A DNA stretch of 64,000 nt from Rhizobium sp. RU20A (GCF_900155885.1 NZ_FTMB01000003.1:186001-250000); one strand, 5' to 3'; positions 49,265 through 59,854 are shown, numbered from the stretch's first letter. A program made the numbers and translations. The notes: generated from the sequence alone by a model not told the origin.

Positions 49265-50002
49265 TCATTGACGAGACTGGCCAGCGCCATCACGGGCCCG
49301 GACCGGGTCATTTCCACGGTACTTCTCGAGCATGATTGCGCGCTTCACTACACCTTCACCCGCCTGCCCTGCAAGCGCCACGGCATGGATAAAAGCATAA
49401 GTTCCGAAAAGCTGGTCCATTTCGACGCCGTCGAAGAGATGGAAGGCCGGGATTTCGGTTTCACCATCGGTCGCAAAGTGCATGGCCTTGCGTGCCTGAT
49501 CTATCTTGCGGACCCCATCGGGTGCCGCGTCCGTCGAGTGGAAGACGGCAAGTGCCTCGAGGGCGCGCACCGCATTTTCCACCTTTGCCGCCCCGCTGAC
49601 CAGTTGCCCGGCCTTTCGCGCGAGGTTCATCATGCCGGCGAGCTGGGCTTTCAGCAGGCGTTCCACGTCATCGGCAAGCGCCGGCTCCGCGATCACGTCT
49701 GCCTTCAGGGCCCGGGAAAAGAGCTTGCGCGCGACGGCCTTTTCGACCAGCGCGCGTTCGGCCTTGACCCAGCAGCCACGACCCGGCAGCTGGCGCTTCA
49801 GATCGGGAACGACCCGCCCGTCCGGCGATGCGACAAAGCGGATCAGATCGTCAGCCGATCCGCCTTCTCGCGTCACGATGCAGGTGCGATCGTTCACGTC
49901 TTCTCTCCGATGTCCGGCCGCGCGTTGCGTTGAGCGCTCGGCACCGGCCTCATCCGGCTCCCGAATGCCTTCGGGGGCCGGCTTTCCATCTTGTCCGCTC
50001 AC
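49265..50002 (-). CDS. YlxR (RnpM) / DUF448 RNA-binding protein fused to an L7Ae-like domain
   Basis: A 245-residue protein. Residues about 35-105 are the DUF448 (YlxR) domain with RTCIVTREGGSADDLIRF, PDLKRQLPGRGCWV and LFSRALK. The C-terminal part from about 115 is an L7Ae/L30e-like RNA-binding domain (LLKAQLAGMMNLARKAGQLVSGAAKVENAV). The first 34 residues are polar and unconserved. The start overlaps the nusA stop by four bases. In Bacillus YlxR modulates RNase P, and the fused form is normal for alphaproteobacteria. Confidence 0.93.
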   Translation of the reverse strand: MSGQDGKPAPEGIREPDEAGAERSTQRAAGHRREDVNDRTCIVTREGGSADDLIRFVASPDGRVVPDLKRQLPGRGCWVKAERALVEKAVARKLFSRALKADVIAEPALADDVERLLKAQLAGMMNLARKAGQLVSGAAKVENAVRALEALAVFHSTDAAPDGVRKIDQARKAMHFATDGETEIPAFHLFDGVEMDQLFGTYAFIHAVALAGQAGEGVVKRAIMLEKYRGNDPVRARDGAGQSRQ

Positions 50003-51624
50003 GCGTCCTGTTCCGTACCTTCGACGGCTTCGGCCTCTTCGGCCTCACCTTCGACGTCGGCTTCGGCGGCAAGGTCCTCTTCCGTGATCCAGCCGGCCGC
50101 CAGACGGGCCTGCACGATCATCGCCTCGGCTTCGGCACGCGAGACCTCGAACTTCGAGAAGAGACCCTCGAAGCGCTTGGTTTCGCCGTCCTTGCGTTCC
50201 GTCCAGCCGACGAGATCGTCAGCGGCGCAGCCGGCAAAGTCCTCGACCGTCTTGATGCCATCCTCGCCGAGCGCCACCAGCATCTGGCCGGTCATGCCGT
50301 CGATGCCGCGCAATTCGTCGGCAACGCCGAGTTCGCGGCGCTTGGCGTCGAGTTCGGCTTCGAGCTTTTCCAGATATTCGCGGGCGCGGGTCTGGATTTC
50401 TGTTGCCGTGTCTTCATCGAAGCCGTCGATGGAGGCGATTTCGTCGAGATCGACATAGGCGAGTTCTTCCACCTGGGCGAAGCCTTCGGAGGCGAGAACC
50501 TGGCCGACCATTTCGTCGACGTCGAGCGCATCCATGAAGAGGTTGCTGCGCTCGTTGAATTCCTTCTGGCGACGCTCGGACTCTTCGGCCTCCGTGAGGA
50601 TGTCGATGTCCCAGCCGGTCAGCTGCGAAGCGAGGCGCACGTTCTGGCCGCGACGGCCGATAGCCAGCGACAGCTGCTCGTCGGGAACGACCACTTCGAT
50701 GCGCTCGGCATCCTCGTCCAGAACGACCTTGGCGACTTCCGCCGGCTGCAGGGCGTTGACGATGAAGGAGGCCGGATCCTGGCTCCACGGAATGATGTCG
50801 ATCTTTTCGCCCTGAAGCTCGCCGACGACGGCCTGGACGCGCGAGCCGCGCATACCGACGCAGGCGCCGACCGGATCGATCGACGAGTCACGGCTGATCA
50901 CGGCGATCTTGGCGCGCGAACCCGGATCACGGGCGACCGACTTGATCTCGATAATGCCGTCGTAGATTTCCGGCACTTCCATGGTGAAGAGCTTGACCAT
51001 GAACTGCGGATGGGTGCGCGACAGGAAGATCTGCGGACCGCGCTGCTCGCGGCGAACGTCGTAGACATAGGCGCGGACGCGGTCGCCGTAGCGCATGTTC
51101 TCGCGCGGGATCATCTCGTCGCGGCGAATGATGCCTTCGCCGCGGCCGAGATCGACGATGACGTTGCCGTATTCGACGCGCTTGACCGTGCCGTTGACGA
51201 TTTCGCCGACGCGATCCTTGAACTCGTCGAACTGACGGTCACGCTCGGCTTCGCGCACCTTCTGCACGATGACCTGCTTGGCCGACTGGGCCGCGATGCG
51301 GCCGAAATCCATCGGCGGCAGCGGATCGGCGATGAAGTCGCCTAGCTTGGCGTCGGGGTTGCGGTCGCGGGCCAGTTCCAGCGGGATCTGCGTGGAATAG
51401 TCCTCGGCCTTCTCGACCACTTCCAGCAGACGCTGGAGACGGATTTCGCCGGTCTTGGAGTTGATGTCGGCACGAATGTTCGATTCCGAACCGTAACGCG
51501 AGCGCGCCGCCTTCTGGATCGCATCCGCCATGGCGGCAAGAACGATTTCCCGGTCGATCACCTTTTCACGCGCCACCGCATCTGCAATCTGCAGAAGCTC
51601 CAGCCGGTTTGCACTGACTGCCAT
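49999..51624 (-). CDS. nusA: transcription termination/antitermination factor NusA
   Basis: A 541-residue RNA polymerase-binding factor. The N-terminal domain (1-125) is followed by S1 (about 132-200), KH1 (230-290) and KH2 (300-365) with [21 protein letters not shown], and acidic repeats with helix-hairpin-helix parts to residue about 500. The acidic C-terminus resembles an autoinhibitory tail. It sits between rimP and ylxR as in most proteobacteria. Confidence 0.98.
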   Translation of the reverse strand: MAVSANRLELLQIADAVAREKVIDREIVLAAMADAIQKAARSRYGSESNIRADINSKTGEIRLQRLLEVVEKAEDYSTQIPLELARDRNPDAKLGDFIADPLPPMDFGRIAAQSAKQVIVQKVREAERDRQFDEFKDRVGEIVNGTVKRVEYGNVIVDLGRGEGIIRRDEMIPRENMRYGDRVRAYVYDVRREQRGPQIFLSRTHPQFMVKLFTMEVPEIYDGIIEIKSVARDPGSRAKIAVISRDSSIDPVGACVGMRGSRVQAVVGELQGEKIDIIPWSQDPASFIVNALQPAEVAKVVLDEDAERIEVVVPDEQLSLAIGRRGQNVRLASQLTGWDIDILTEAEESERRQKEFNERSNLFMDALDVDEMVGQVLASEGFAQVEELAYVDLDEIASIDGFDEDTATEIQTRAREYLEKLEAELDAKRRELGVADELRGIDGMTGQMLVALGEDGIKTVEDFAGCAADDLVGWTERKDGETKRFEGLFSKFEVSRAEAEAMIVQARLAAGWITEEDLAAEADVEGEAEEAEAVEGTEQDA

Positions 51625-51695
51625 GTCTTTCCGTCTCCGTTATCCTGTCATCGCCCTTTGCCGGCTGCGCCGCCCGCGCCTGCCGGAAGGCCGGA

Positions 51696-52304
51696 TCACT
51701 CTTCGCTGTCGTCGTCTTCGTCGTTCTGGTTGGCCGCCTGGGCGAGCTTCGCCTTCTTGTCGGCCGTCAGCGCGTCGCGGATCAGTTCGTCCGTGAGGAT
51801 CAGCCGCGCATCGGCAAGCGCCGAGAAGGGGATCGTCACGATCGGCTCTTCGCCGTAGCCGAGTTGCTCGCGCTCCAGCGAGAAGCCGTTGTCGTCGGAG
51901 GCGACCAGCTTGCCGCGGAACCGCTTGCGGTTCTCCACCAGCACCGAAGTCTCGCACTTCAGGAGATGACCCTGCCAGCGCGCGAAATCCGAACGGCGCA
52001 CCATGGGGCGATCGATGCCCGGCGACGAGATTTCCAGATGATACGCCTTATCGACGGGGTCCGCCACATCAAGAACCGGTGAGATGGCCTTGGAGACCTC
52101 TTCACAGTCCTCCACGGTCATGGTGCCGTCGTTGCGCTCGGTCATTACCTGCAGCGTCGCGCCGTTCTGCGAGCTCAGCCGCACGCGCACCAGGCGAAAG
52201 CCCATCTGCACGAGCGTCGGCTCGATGATTTCGGCAATGCGCCGGTCGAGCCCGGTCTCTTCGACCAGCCGCGGCTCGTTTGCGGTCTCAACCGTTTCTT
52301 CCAA
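51696..52304 (-). CDS. rimP: ribosome maturation factor RimP
   Basis: A 202-residue factor for 30S assembly. [40 protein letters not shown] and [20 protein letters not shown] are signature blocks. No ATG fits: the best start is TTG at 52302-52304, eight bases after AAGGAG. A GTG three codons upstream is an alternative. Upstream lies a terminator-like hairpin and a promoter. It heads the rimP-nusA-ylxR-infB transcript. Confidence 0.93.
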   Translation of the reverse strand: MEETVETANEPRLVEETGLDRRIAEIIEPTLVQMGFRLVRVRLSSQNGATLQVMTERNDGTMTVEDCEEVSKAISPVLDVADPVDKAYHLEISSPGIDRPMVRRSDFARWQGHLLKCETSVLVENRKRFRGKLVASDDNGFSLEREQLGYGEEPIVTIPFSALADARLILTDELIRDALTADKKAKLAQAANQNDEDDDSEE

Positions 52305-52334
52305 CGGTGCCACTCCTTCAAAAGGCGAGGCCAA

Positions 52335-52366
52335 TAAAAAAGAGCGGGTCCCGAGGGGCCCACTCT
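52335..52366 (-). terminator. terminator-like hairpin (attenuator) in the rimP leader
   Basis: On the minus strand AGAGTGGG (52366-52359) pairs with CCCGCTCT (52348-52341), 10-base loop, followed by TTTTTTATT. It lies about 20 bases after the inferred transcript start and 37 before rimP. No minus-strand gene precedes it, so it would regulate rimP-nusA-infB. Confidence 0.75.
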
Positions 52367-52393
52367 TCATCTGGCGATCAAGAATTTGACTGT

Positions 52394-52422
52394 CATATAC
52401 GCGCCTTTTGCCGGGATTGCAA
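52394..52422 (-). promoter_or_regulatory. candidate rimP operon promoter
   Basis: On the minus strand TTGCAA (-35, 52417-52422), 17-base spacer, TATATG (-10, 52394-52399). The predicted start is near 52387, just upstream of the attenuator hairpin. The match is partial, so the call is provisional. Confidence 0.5.
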
Positions 52423-52546
52423 GGTTTGGCCCCAATCGGTGGCAAGAGTGGGGTTTGGAGGGTTGTGCCGTGCCTGGAGCGCGCTACCTTCCCCCAAGTC
52501 CTGCCTGTCAAAAGCACATTCCCCAGCGACATGCCCAGCGGTTTCC

Positions 52547-54175
52547 ATGAGCCAGCAACGATCCCTTCTCAGCCCCTTCCGGCACACCACCTTTCGCAAC
52601 ATCTGGGTGGCGAGCATCGCCTCCAATTTCGGCGGCCTGATCCAGTCGGTGGGCGCGGGCTGGATGATGGCGTCGATCTCCACATCGGCCGACATGGTGG
52701 CGCTGGTACAGACATCGACGACGCTGCCGATCATGATCTTCGCGCTCGCTGCCGGGGCGCTCGCCGACAGCTATGACCGGCGACGCATCATGCTTTCGGC
52801 GCAGGTCTTCATGCTGATCGTTTCCACGGCACTCGCCGTCGCGGCATGGTTCAACGTGCTGACGCCCTGGCTGCTGCTCGCCTTCACCTTCCTGATCGGC
52901 TGCGGCACGGCGCTGAACAACCCGTCCTGGCAGGCATCCGTGGGCGACATGGTCCCACGTGAGGATCTGGCAGCCGCCGTGACGCTGAACAGTATGGGCT
53001 TCAACATCACCCGAAGCCTTGGTCCGGCAATCGGCGGCGCCATCGTCGCGGCGGCGGGCGCGGCCGGCGCTTTCGCGGTCAACGCCGTCAGCTACGTCGC
53101 GATCCTCGCTGCCCTCATCGGCTGGAAACGACCGGCGGAACAGCGGACATTGCCGCGTGAAAACTTCGCCCGCGCCATCGGCGCCGGCATCCGCTATGTC
53201 GACATGTCGCCGAACATCGGCAAGGTCATGCTGCGCGGCTTCGCCTTCGGCTTTTCCGCGAGCGCGATCCTCGCGCTTCTCCCGCTGGTGGCGCGCGATC
53301 ATGTACAGGGCGGGCCGCTGACCTATGGCCTGCTGCTCGGCTGCTTCGGCGCCGGCGCCATCGGCGGGGCCATGACCAGTAGCCGGTTGCGCGAAAAATT
53401 GACGAGCGAATGGATCGTCCGCCTCTCCTTCGTCGGCTTCTTCATCGCGGCAATGGTGACCGCCATCAGCACCAGCGCGACGATCACCGGCGCCGTGCTT
53501 CTCCTTGCCGGGGCGAGCTGGGTCTGGGCGCTCTCACTCTTCAACACCACGGTCCAGCTCTCCACTCCACGCTGGGTGGTGGGGCGGGCGCTCTCCATCT
53601 ATCAGGCCACCACGTTCGGCGGCATGGCGGCCGGCAGCTGGATCTGGGGCGAGATCGCCGATGCGCAGGACGTCTCGGTCTCGCTGGTGATTGCCGCCTT
53701 CGCGATGATCGCCGGGGCCGCACTCGGCCTTCGCTATGCGCTACCGGAATTCAAGGCGCTGAACCTTGATCCTCTCAACCAGTTCAACGAACCGAACCTG
53801 CCGCTCGACCTGAAGTCCCGCAGCGGCCCGATCGTCGTGATGATCGACTACGAGATCGCCGAGACCGACATTCCGGACTTCCTGGACGCCATGACCGAGC
53901 GCCGCCGCATCCGCATCCGCGATGGCGCGGGGCAATGGGCCCTGATGCGTGATCTGGAAAAGCCGGCCATCTGGACCGAGACCTACCACGTGCCGACCTG
54001 GGTCGAATATGTACGCCACAACATGCGTCGAACGAAAGCCGACGCGGAAAACGGTCAGCGCCTGCGTGCTCTCCATTCAGGCGCAGAGCCACCGCGCGTG
54101 CACCGGATGATCGAGCGACAGACGATCATTCCGCATGATTACGAACGCTACAAGCAGCAGATGGAGATGCATTAA
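52547..54175 (+). CDS. MFS transporter (MFS_3 / EntS-like) with C-terminal soluble domain
   Basis: A 542-residue inner-membrane transporter. Twelve helices (about 15-405) with the MFS signature loop [11 protein letters not shown] after helix 2. The 125-residue soluble tail (about 418-542; [40 protein letters not shown]) resembles the ferredoxin-like domain found in this MFS_3 branch. Family members export siderophores or other small molecules; the cargo is unknown. The start at 52547 is the ATG that opens the helix-1 region. It is divergent from rimP. Confidence 0.9.
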   Translation: MSQQRSLLSPFRHTTFRNIWVASIASNFGGLIQSVGAGWMMASISTSADMVALVQTSTTLPIMIFALAAGALADSYDRRRIMLSAQVFMLIVSTALAVAAWFNVLTPWLLLAFTFLIGCGTALNNPSWQASVGDMVPREDLAAAVTLNSMGFNITRSLGPAIGGAIVAAAGAAGAFAVNAVSYVAILAALIGWKRPAEQRTLPRENFARAIGAGIRYVDMSPNIGKVMLRGFAFGFSASAILALLPLVARDHVQGGPLTYGLLLGCFGAGAIGGAMTSSRLREKLTSEWIVRLSFVGFFIAAMVTAISTSATITGAVLLLAGASWVWALSLFNTTVQLSTPRWVVGRALSIYQATTFGGMAAGSWIWGEIADAQDVSVSLVIAAFAMIAGAALGLRYALPEFKALNLDPLNQFNEPNLPLDLKSRSGPIVVMIDYEIAETDIPDFLDAMTERRRIRIRDGAGQWALMRDLEKPAIWTETYHVPTWVEYVRHNMRRTKADAENGQRLRALHSGAEPPRVHRMIERQTIIPHDYERYKQQMEMH

Positions 54176-54194
54176 GGGCCGAAAGGCCCCTTAT
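54172..54194. terminator. bidirectional hairpin shared by two convergent stops
   Basis: TTAAGGGCC-GAAA-GGCCCCTTAT forms a hairpin with one bulge that includes both the MFS stop (54173-54175) and the transglycosylase stop (54191-54193). Confidence 0.65.
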
Positions 54195-55456
54195 CGGATG
54201 CGGCCCTTGAGGCTCTCGGAAGGATAGCAGGTCGACGGAAGGCCGTTTTTCGCCTGCCAGTCGCCGATGGCGCGGCGGGTCTTGTAGCCGGGCAGGCCAT
54301 CGCTGCCGCCGACATCGTAGCCCTTCTTTTCGAGCGCCTTCTGCATGGACGCCACATCGGATCTCAGGAGCGAACCGACATTGCCCCAGGCGCCACGAAA
54401 GGCGCCGCCGCCCGAGCCGATGCGGTCTGCAAGGTTGCCGATGAAGAGCGCGTAGAGGTCGGAATTGTTGTATTCCTTGATGACATAAAAATTCGGCGTC
54501 ACCACGAATTCCGGCCCGCTGCGGCCGGCTGGCACCAGCATCATGCCCTTGGCCTTGAGCTCGCCCGACGGGAAGCCTTTGCCGGAAACGCGCTGGATTC
54601 CCGTTGCCGCCCACTCGGCAATCGGGCGGGCGAGATCGGGCCCTTCCTGCGCGCAGGAGACGGAAGCCGGGATCGTCACCTCGAAGCCCCAGTCGCGGCC
54701 ATTCTGCCAGCCCTTCTTCGACAGGTAATTGGCAATGGAGGCCAGCGCATCCGGCGTCGAATTCCAGATATCCCGCCGGCCGTCGCCATCGAAATCGACG
54801 GCATATTGCAGGAAACTCGAGGGCAAAAACTGCGGCTGGCCCATGGCGCCGGCCCAGGAGCCGCGCATGTCTTCCTCGCGCACATCGCCGCTTTCGAGAA
54901 TGTGCAGCGCGGCGATCAGTTCTCGGCGGAACAGCTCCGGCCGCGTCGACATGAAGGCCTTGGTGGCGAGAACGTCCACGACGTTATGCGGGATCTTCGC
55001 GCGTCCATAGCCGGATTCGCGACCCCAGATGGCGAGGATCACGGGACTTGGCACGCCATAGGTTCTCTCGATGCGCTTCAGCACGCCGGCATTGGCCTGC
55101 GCCAGTGATCGACCGGTGGCGGCGAGGCCCTGCAGCCGCTTTTCGGAGAAATAGGCGCCGGGCGAGGAGAATTCCGCCTGGCTCTGCTTGCGGTCCTTTT
55201 GTGGCTTTGAACCCGGCGGCACGAGGTCCGGCAGGTCCCAGTTGATGCGGATTTGCGCGGCGGCCGCCTCGAAGGTCTTTTGCGAGATGCCGGATGCCTT
55301 GGCTTCCGGCCAGACATCGCTTTGCAGCCAGGCGCGGAACTGCTTTTCCACGTTCTCGCGCGACTGGGCGGCGGCCGTGACCGGCAGCGCTATGGTCGCC
55401 AGCAGGGCGACTGCACCCGCGAGGCGGGCAAGACGGGTGCGGATGGACGTCATCAT
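54191..55456 (-). CDS. lytic murein transglycosylase (MltB type) with peptidoglycan-binding domain
   Basis: A 421-residue exported enzyme that cleaves peptidoglycan with anhydro-ring formation. The signal peptide ends near residue 30. The SLT domain (about 35-330) has catalytic Glu147 in IWGRESGYG, plus GAMGQPQFLPSSF and WNSTPDALASIANYL. A C-terminal peptidoglycan-binding domain (about 360-410; MQKALEKKGYDVGGSDG) follows. There is no lipobox, so it is soluble in the periplasm. It starts 12 bases before recR ends on the same strand. Confidence 0.93.
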   Translation of the reverse strand: MMTSIRTRLARLAGAVALLATIALPVTAAAQSRENVEKQFRAWLQSDVWPEAKASGISQKTFEAAAAQIRINWDLPDLVPPGSKPQKDRKQSQAEFSSPGAYFSEKRLQGLAATGRSLAQANAGVLKRIERTYGVPSPVILAIWGRESGYGRAKIPHNVVDVLATKAFMSTRPELFRRELIAALHILESGDVREEDMRGSWAGAMGQPQFLPSSFLQYAVDFDGDGRRDIWNSTPDALASIANYLSKKGWQNGRDWGFEVTIPASVSCAQEGPDLARPIAEWAATGIQRVSGKGFPSGELKAKGMMLVPAGRSGPEFVVTPNFYVIKEYNNSDLYALFIGNLADRIGSGGGAFRGAWGNVGSLLRSDVASMQKALEKKGYDVGGSDGLPGYKTRRAIGDWQAKNGLPSTCYPSESLKGRIR

Positions 55457-55468
55457 CGGGGCATGTCC

Positions 55469-56074
55469 TCAAACAGCAGTGCGGGCGCGCAGCGCGGCGG
55501 TCAACGTTCCCTCGTCGAGATAGTCGAGCTCGCCGCCGACGGGAACGCCATGGGCGAGCCGCGTGATCTTCACCTCGAAGCCTTCGAGACGGTCGGTGAT
55601 GTAATGGGCCGTCGCCTGTCCCTCGACCGTCGCGTTGACGGCGATGATCAACTCGCGCACCGTGCCGCCTGCAACCCGGTCGACGAGACCGCGAATGTTG
55701 AGATCGTCAGGACCGACACCGTCCAGCGGCGAAAGCGTGCCACCGAGCACGTGGTAGGCTGCGCTCATGGCGCCGGCGCGCTCCAGCGCCCAGAGGTCGG
55801 CGACATCCTCGACGACGATGATCACGGAGGCGTCGCGGCGCGGATCGGTGCAGACGGTGCAGGGATCGACGGTATCGACATTGCCACAGCAGGAGCAGAT
55901 GCGCACCTTGTCATAGGCTTCGCCCATGGCGCCGGCGAGCGGACCCAGCAGTTGCTCCTTCTTCTTGATGAGATGCAGCGCCGCCCGGCGCGCCGAGCGC
56001 GGCCCGAGGCCCGGCACCTTCGCCAGAAGCTGGATGAGTTTTTCGATTTCGGGGCCAGTGACTCGTTTTGCCAT
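55469..56074 (-). CDS. recR: recombination mediator protein RecR
   Basis: A 201-residue protein of the RecFOR pathway. An N-terminal helix-hairpin-helix ([18 protein letters not shown]) is followed by a C4 zinc finger ([16 protein letters not shown]) and the Toprim domain from [15 protein letters not shown]. It loads RecA on gapped DNA. The ATG at 56074 starts [11 protein letters not shown]; the frame continues upstream without homology. It is usually next to ybaB; here a MOSC gene and repeats intervene. Confidence 0.97.
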   Translation of the reverse strand: MAKRVTGPEIEKLIQLLAKVPGLGPRSARRAALHLIKKKEQLLGPLAGAMGEAYDKVRICSCCGNVDTVDPCTVCTDPRRDASVIIVVEDVADLWALERAGAMSAAYHVLGGTLSPLDGVGPDDLNIRGLVDRVAGGTVRELIIAVNATVEGQATAHYITDRLEGFEVKITRLAHGVPVGGELDYLDEGTLTAALRARTAV

Positions 56075-56130
56075 GGGGCGGGTTTTACCTGATAAGGTGG
56101 GGCGAAGGAATCGCCTGCTGGAGCACACCC

Positions 56131-56736
56131 ATGAAAATCCTCGCCGTCTGCATCGGGCAGGCCCGCAAGCTGCCCGGCAAGAGCTACAAGACCGGGATCG
56201 CCAAGGCACCGGTGACGGGTCCTGTCATGCTGGACAGCGAAGGGCTCGTCGGCGATGCGATCATCAACCGCAAGCACCATGGCGGGCCCGAACAGGCCGT
56301 CTATATCGAAGGCGGGGAGACGCTTGCGTGGTGGGCGCAGGAACTCGGGCGTGCGCTGGAGCCCGGCACCTTCGGCGAAAACCTCGTCATCTCAGGCCTC
56401 GACAACCGCGACGTGGCGATCGGCGACCGCTTCACCATCGGCGATGTCATCCTGGAGGCAACGTCGGCACGCAGTCCCTGCGCCACCTTTGCCGCCCATA
56501 TGGACGATCCGATGATGGTGAAGCGCTACCTGAAGGCCGAGCGTCCCGGCATCTACACCCGTGTGATTTCGGGCGGCATGCTGGAAGCGGGACAGAACGT
56601 CACCTACGCGCCCTTCGCTGGCGAGCGTATCGGCATGGCGGAGTTCATGGACGACTACGGCCGCATTCCGCAGGAGAAGTTTGCCCGCTATCTGGCAACG
56701 CCGGTGAATGCGAAGATCAGGGCGAAGATTTCGTGA
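56131..56736 (+). CDS. MOSC domain-containing protein
   Basis: A 201-residue protein with the MOSC fold (molybdenum cofactor sulfurase C-terminal). [27 protein letters not shown] and [12 protein letters not shown] carry the conserved glycine stretches and the single Cys. YiiM-type homologues reduce N-hydroxylated compounds with molybdenum cofactor. A GGAG site precedes the ATG. It lies on the opposite strand between recR and ybaB, so it breaks the usual order. Confidence 0.9.
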   Translation: MKILAVCIGQARKLPGKSYKTGIAKAPVTGPVMLDSEGLVGDAIINRKHHGGPEQAVYIEGGETLAWWAQELGRALEPGTFGENLVISGLDNRDVAIGDRFTIGDVILEATSARSPCATFAAHMDDPMMVKRYLKAERPGIYTRVISGGMLEAGQNVTYAPFAGERIGMAEFMDDYGRIPQEKFARYLATPVNAKIRAKIS

Positions 56737-56786
56737 GGGGTGACCGCTGCGGGAAAATCTCTCGCCGTCGGCGTTCCCTGTCCATC

Positions 56787-56853
56787 ATGGTCGGGCTAGA
56801 CCCGACCATCCACGCCGCAACCTCGGAATGGATCCTCGGGTCAAGCCCGAGGA
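56787..56853. repeat. double palindromic rhizobial intergenic repeat
   Basis: Two hairpins: ATGGTCGGG-CTAGA-CCCGACCAT (56787-56809) and TCCTCGGG-TCAAG-CCCGAGGA (56833-56853), with GTCATCC-type flanks. This pattern is dispersed in alphaproteobacterial genomes. It lies between MOSC and ybaB. Confidence 0.75.
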
Positions 56854-56916
56854 TGACGGAGGAGGCAGAGCACTGCTTGCAAACAGGAAGGCGCTAAAGC
56901 CTTCTCTCCCACCCCC

Positions 56917-57240
56917 TCAGAACGGGAACTTCATGCCCGGCGGGATGGGCAGGCCGGCGGTGAGTTCGCGGGTCTTTTCGGCAGTGACTGCCTCGGCCTT
57001 GTCCTTGGCATCCTTGTGGGCGGCCACGATCAGGTCTTCGAGGATTTCGACCTCGTCTTCCTTGAAGAGGCTGGGATCGATCTTGAGGCTCTTCAGGTTG
57101 CCCTTGCCGTCAATACGCAGGGTGACGAGGCCACCGCCGGCCGCGCCGTCGATTTCGATGGCGGCGATTTCCGCCTGCATCTTCTCCATCTTGGCCTGCA
57201 TTTCCTTGACTTTACCCATCATGCCCATGAGGTCGCGCAT
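56917..57240 (-). CDS. ybaB: YbaB/EbfC family nucleoid-associated protein
   Basis: A 107-residue DNA-binding protein forming dimers. The N-terminal helix [24 protein letters not shown] and the middle [20 protein letters not shown], then [15 protein letters not shown], are characteristic. It binds DNA with little sequence bias. It is 47 bases after dnaX on the same strand, an association kept across bacteria. Confidence 0.96.
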   Translation of the reverse strand: MRDLMGMMGKVKEMQAKMEKMQAEIAAIEIDGAAGGGLVTLRIDGKGNLKSLKIDPSLFKEDEVEILEDLIVAAHKDAKDKAEAVTAEKTRELTAGLPIPPGMKFPF

Positions 57241-57287
57241 GTCGTCATCCCTTCTGTGAAATCTCGAAACCGGTAATATGTGGCCGG

Positions 57288-59186
57288 CTAAAAGTCGATA
57301 TCGTCGCCAGGCAGAATATCGCCTTCGGCGCTTTCGGCGGCGGCCGGCAGGCGCACATCGTCGCCGTCGACGTCAGTCTCCGCTTCGCTGCGCTTGATGC
57401 GCACGTCGGTGATCTTCGCTCCGGGGAACCTCGCGAGAATGGCCGCCACATCCGGATCCTGCCGGGCGTCGCTGACGCGCTTTTCCTGCGCTTGGTTTTC
57501 CTGTTCGGCAGGCGTCGCCTCCCCCGCCTCGCGGCTGACGATGACCATCCAGCGGATGCCGGTCCAGTCCTCCAGCCGCTTCTGCAACTCGCCGACAAAA
57601 GTCTTCGGGGCATCTTCGGCGAGATTGAGTTCAAGGCGGCCGGGCTCGATCCGCACGAGGCGCAGATAGTTGCGCGTCAGCGTCTTCATGCGGATGTCGC
57701 GGTTGCGGGCGCAGAGCTCGACGATATCAGCCGCCGAGGTGACAGGAACCGACGGCTGCGGCTTTGCCGCCTGGCGCGGCGCGGCCTCGGCGCGGGCCTC
57801 GCCGACGCTGACGAGCGTCGGACGACCGCCCTCGCCCGCGGCCATCATGGACGGCGCGCCGGAGGGACTGCGGTCGGCGGATGTCATCGTGCTGGCGCGT
57901 GCCGTCGCGCTCTGCCCGACCGTTATGGCAGAAGCGCCGCCGCCCGACGGACGCGCGCCGCCGTTTCCGGCCGGGGAGGCGCCGGCCTCGATCTCCAGCA
58001 GGCGCCGCACCGCATCTTCGGGTGCCGGCAGATTGGCTGCGTGGGCAAGGCGAATGAGGACCATTTCGGCCGCGCCGGCCGGGCGTGAGGCATTTTCCGT
58101 TTCGGGAATGCCCTTCAGCAGCATCTGCCACATGCGCGAGAGCGCGCTGACCGGAACGGTAGCGGCAAACTCGGCGCCGCGGCGGCGCTCGACTTCGCTG
58201 AGGGAAGGGTCTTCCGCCGCGTCCGCCACGAATTTCATGCGGGTGACGAGATGGGTGAAATCGGCAAGGTCGGTCAGCACGACGTTCGGCGTGGCACCCG
58301 CCTCGTATTGCGCGGCAAATTCGCCGAGGGCCGCGGCGACATCGCCCTTCGCGACGTGTTCAAAGAGATCGACGATGCGGGCGCGGTCAGCAAGGCCCAG
58401 CATGGCGCGCACCGTTAGCGCCTCCACCTTGCCATTGCCGTGAGCAATCGCCTGGTCGAGCAGCGACAGGCCGTCACGGGCCGAGCCTTCCGCCGCACGG
58501 GCGACCATGGCGAGCGCTTCGGCTTCCGCCGGCACGCCTTCCTTTTCGAGGATCGTCGTGAAGAGGCCGACGAGATCGGAGGCCGAGATGCGGCGCAGGT
58601 CGAAGCGCTGGCAGCGCGACAGCACCGTGATCGGAACCTTACGGATTTCGGTGGTGGCGAAGATGAATTTCACATGCTCCGGCGGCTCTTCGAGCGTCTT
58701 CAACAGGCCGTTGAAGGCCTGCGTCGAGAGCATGTGCACTTCGTCGATGATGTAGACCTTGTAGCGCGCCGAGACCGGGCGGTAGCGAACCTGCTCGATG
58801 ATCTCCCTGATATCGTCGATACCCGTGTGGGAGGCGGCGTCCATCTCGATCACGTCGACATGGCGGCCTTCCATGATGGCCTGACAGTGCTCGCCGGGCA
58901 CGCGAAGGTCGATGGTCGGGCGGTCGATTTCGGCGGTCTTGTAGTTCAGGGCGCGGGCCAGAATACGGGCCGTCGTCGTCTTCCCGACGCCGCGAACGCC
59001 GGTCAGCATATAGGCCTGCGCGATGCGGCCGGTTTCGAAAGCGTTGGTAAGGGTGCGGACCATCGGCTCCTGGCCGACCATGAGGTCCGAGAAATCCTTG
59101 GGGCGATATTTGCGCGCCAGAACGCGATAGCCGCTTTGCCGCGTCTGCGTCGCCAACGCTGCGTCCTGGGGTGCGTCTTCGCTCAT
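57288..59186 (-). CDS. dnaX: DNA polymerase III subunits gamma and tau
   Basis: A 632-residue clamp-loader subunit. The AAA+ domain (about 25-230) starts [20 protein letters not shown] and has Walker [10 protein letters not shown]. The zinc-finger cysteines of classic DnaX are largely absent ([20 protein letters not shown]), as in other alphaproteobacteria. Domain III and a long C-terminal tail follow, ending acidic ([11 protein letters not shown]). I chose MSEDAPQ at 59186; the frame runs upstream through the SRP RNA gene, which rules out a long N-terminus. A second ATG at 59204 is possible. The programmed frameshift to gamma was not looked for. Confidence 0.95.
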   Translation of the reverse strand: MSEDAPQDAALATQTRQSGYRVLARKYRPKDFSDLMVGQEPMVRTLTNAFETGRIAQAYMLTGVRGVGKTTTARILARALNYKTAEIDRPTIDLRVPGEHCQAIMEGRHVDVIEMDAASHTGIDDIREIIEQVRYRPVSARYKVYIIDEVHMLSTQAFNGLLKTLEEPPEHVKFIFATTEIRKVPITVLSRCQRFDLRRISASDLVGLFTTILEKEGVPAEAEALAMVARAAEGSARDGLSLLDQAIAHGNGKVEALTVRAMLGLADRARIVDLFEHVAKGDVAAALGEFAAQYEAGATPNVVLTDLADFTHLVTRMKFVADAAEDPSLSEVERRRGAEFAATVPVSALSRMWQMLLKGIPETENASRPAGAAEMVLIRLAHAANLPAPEDAVRRLLEIEAGASPAGNGGARPSGGGASAITVGQSATARASTMTSADRSPSGAPSMMAAGEGGRPTLVSVGEARAEAAPRQAAKPQPSVPVTSAADIVELCARNRDIRMKTLTRNYLRLVRIEPGRLELNLAEDAPKTFVGELQKRLEDWTGIRWMVIVSREAGEATPAEQENQAQEKRVSDARQDPDVAAILARFPGAKITDVRIKRSEAETDVDGDDVRLPAAAESAEGDILPGDDIDF

Positions 59187-59251
59187 CGCCCCTGCCGAAT
59201 CCATGCCGAATGGCTGCTTTTCAACTGTCCCGCGACAGGACGGGAACGGGT

Positions 59252-59348
59252 GGGAGGCTGGCACGGCGACCCGTGCCGGAGCTCGTTGGGGCTGCTTCCT
59301 TCCGGACCTGACCCGGTTGGCGAGTGGCTCGTCCACCACCAACCTCCC
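59252..59348 (-). ncRNA. ffs: signal recognition particle RNA (4.5S, small bacterial type)
   Basis: The minus strand contains GGTCAGGTCCGGAAGGAAGC, the apical loop of SRP RNA that binds Ffh, and outer-stem pairing GGGAGGTTGG with CCAGCCTCCC (one G-U) closes a 97-base hairpin. It is next to dnaX, as in many bacteria. It cannot be coding despite an open frame through it. Confidence 0.96.
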
Positions 59349-59354
59349 GCGCTC

Positions 59355-59383
59355 CATATCGGCAATCTCGCGGGCAAATGCAA
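59355..59383 (-). promoter_or_regulatory. candidate ffs promoter
   Basis: On the minus strand a -35-like TTGCAT, 17-base spacer and -10-like GATATG place the transcript start at about 59348, exactly the predicted SRP RNA 5' end. Hexamers are imperfect. Confidence 0.5.
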
Positions 59384-59449
59384 GCCGAGCCTTGAAAAAA
59401 CTGCGAAGGCGCGCGAAGCAGTTTCATGCCATGACCATGCGGGGAAGCG

Positions 59450-59854
59450 ATGGACACTTTCACACTGGACGATCGCCTTGCCACCGACAGCGTGCCCGTT
59501 GCCATGCTGTCGCTGTGTGAGCTGCGGCTGATGCGCGACGGGCGCTGGCCCTGGCTGCTGCTGGTGCCGCGCCGCGCCGGACTATCGGAGATCTTCGACC
59601 TCACCGCTGAGGATCAGGCCCTTATTGCTGTGGAGACCGCCCGGGTCGCCACGCTTTTGAAGGACCTGACCGGCGCGACGAAGATCAACATCGGCGCGCT
59701 GGGCAACATCATTCGCCAGCTCCATATTCATGTCATCGCGCGCAGCGAGGGTGATCCCGCCTGGCCGGGCCCCGTCTGGGGGTTCGGCACGCCGGAGCAT
59801 CGTGACGCTGCCGCCCTCGAAACGTTGAAGACCCACTTTCTGGAGCGGCTATGA
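59450..59854 (+). CDS. HIT family protein
   Basis: A 134-residue member of the histidine triad superfamily. Its active-site segment is QLHIHVIAR, a Gln-x-His-x-His variant in which the first triad His is Gln. WPWLLLVPRRAG and GALGNIIRQ match the family. It probably hydrolyses nucleotide conjugates. Its stop overlaps the nudC start by four bases, so the two are coupled. Confidence 0.9.
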   Translation: MDTFTLDDRLATDSVPVAMLSLCELRLMRDGRWPWLLLVPRRAGLSEIFDLTAEDQALIAVETARVATLLKDLTGATKINIGALGNIIRQLHIHVIARSEGDPAWPGPVWGFGTPEHRDAAALETLKTHFLERL

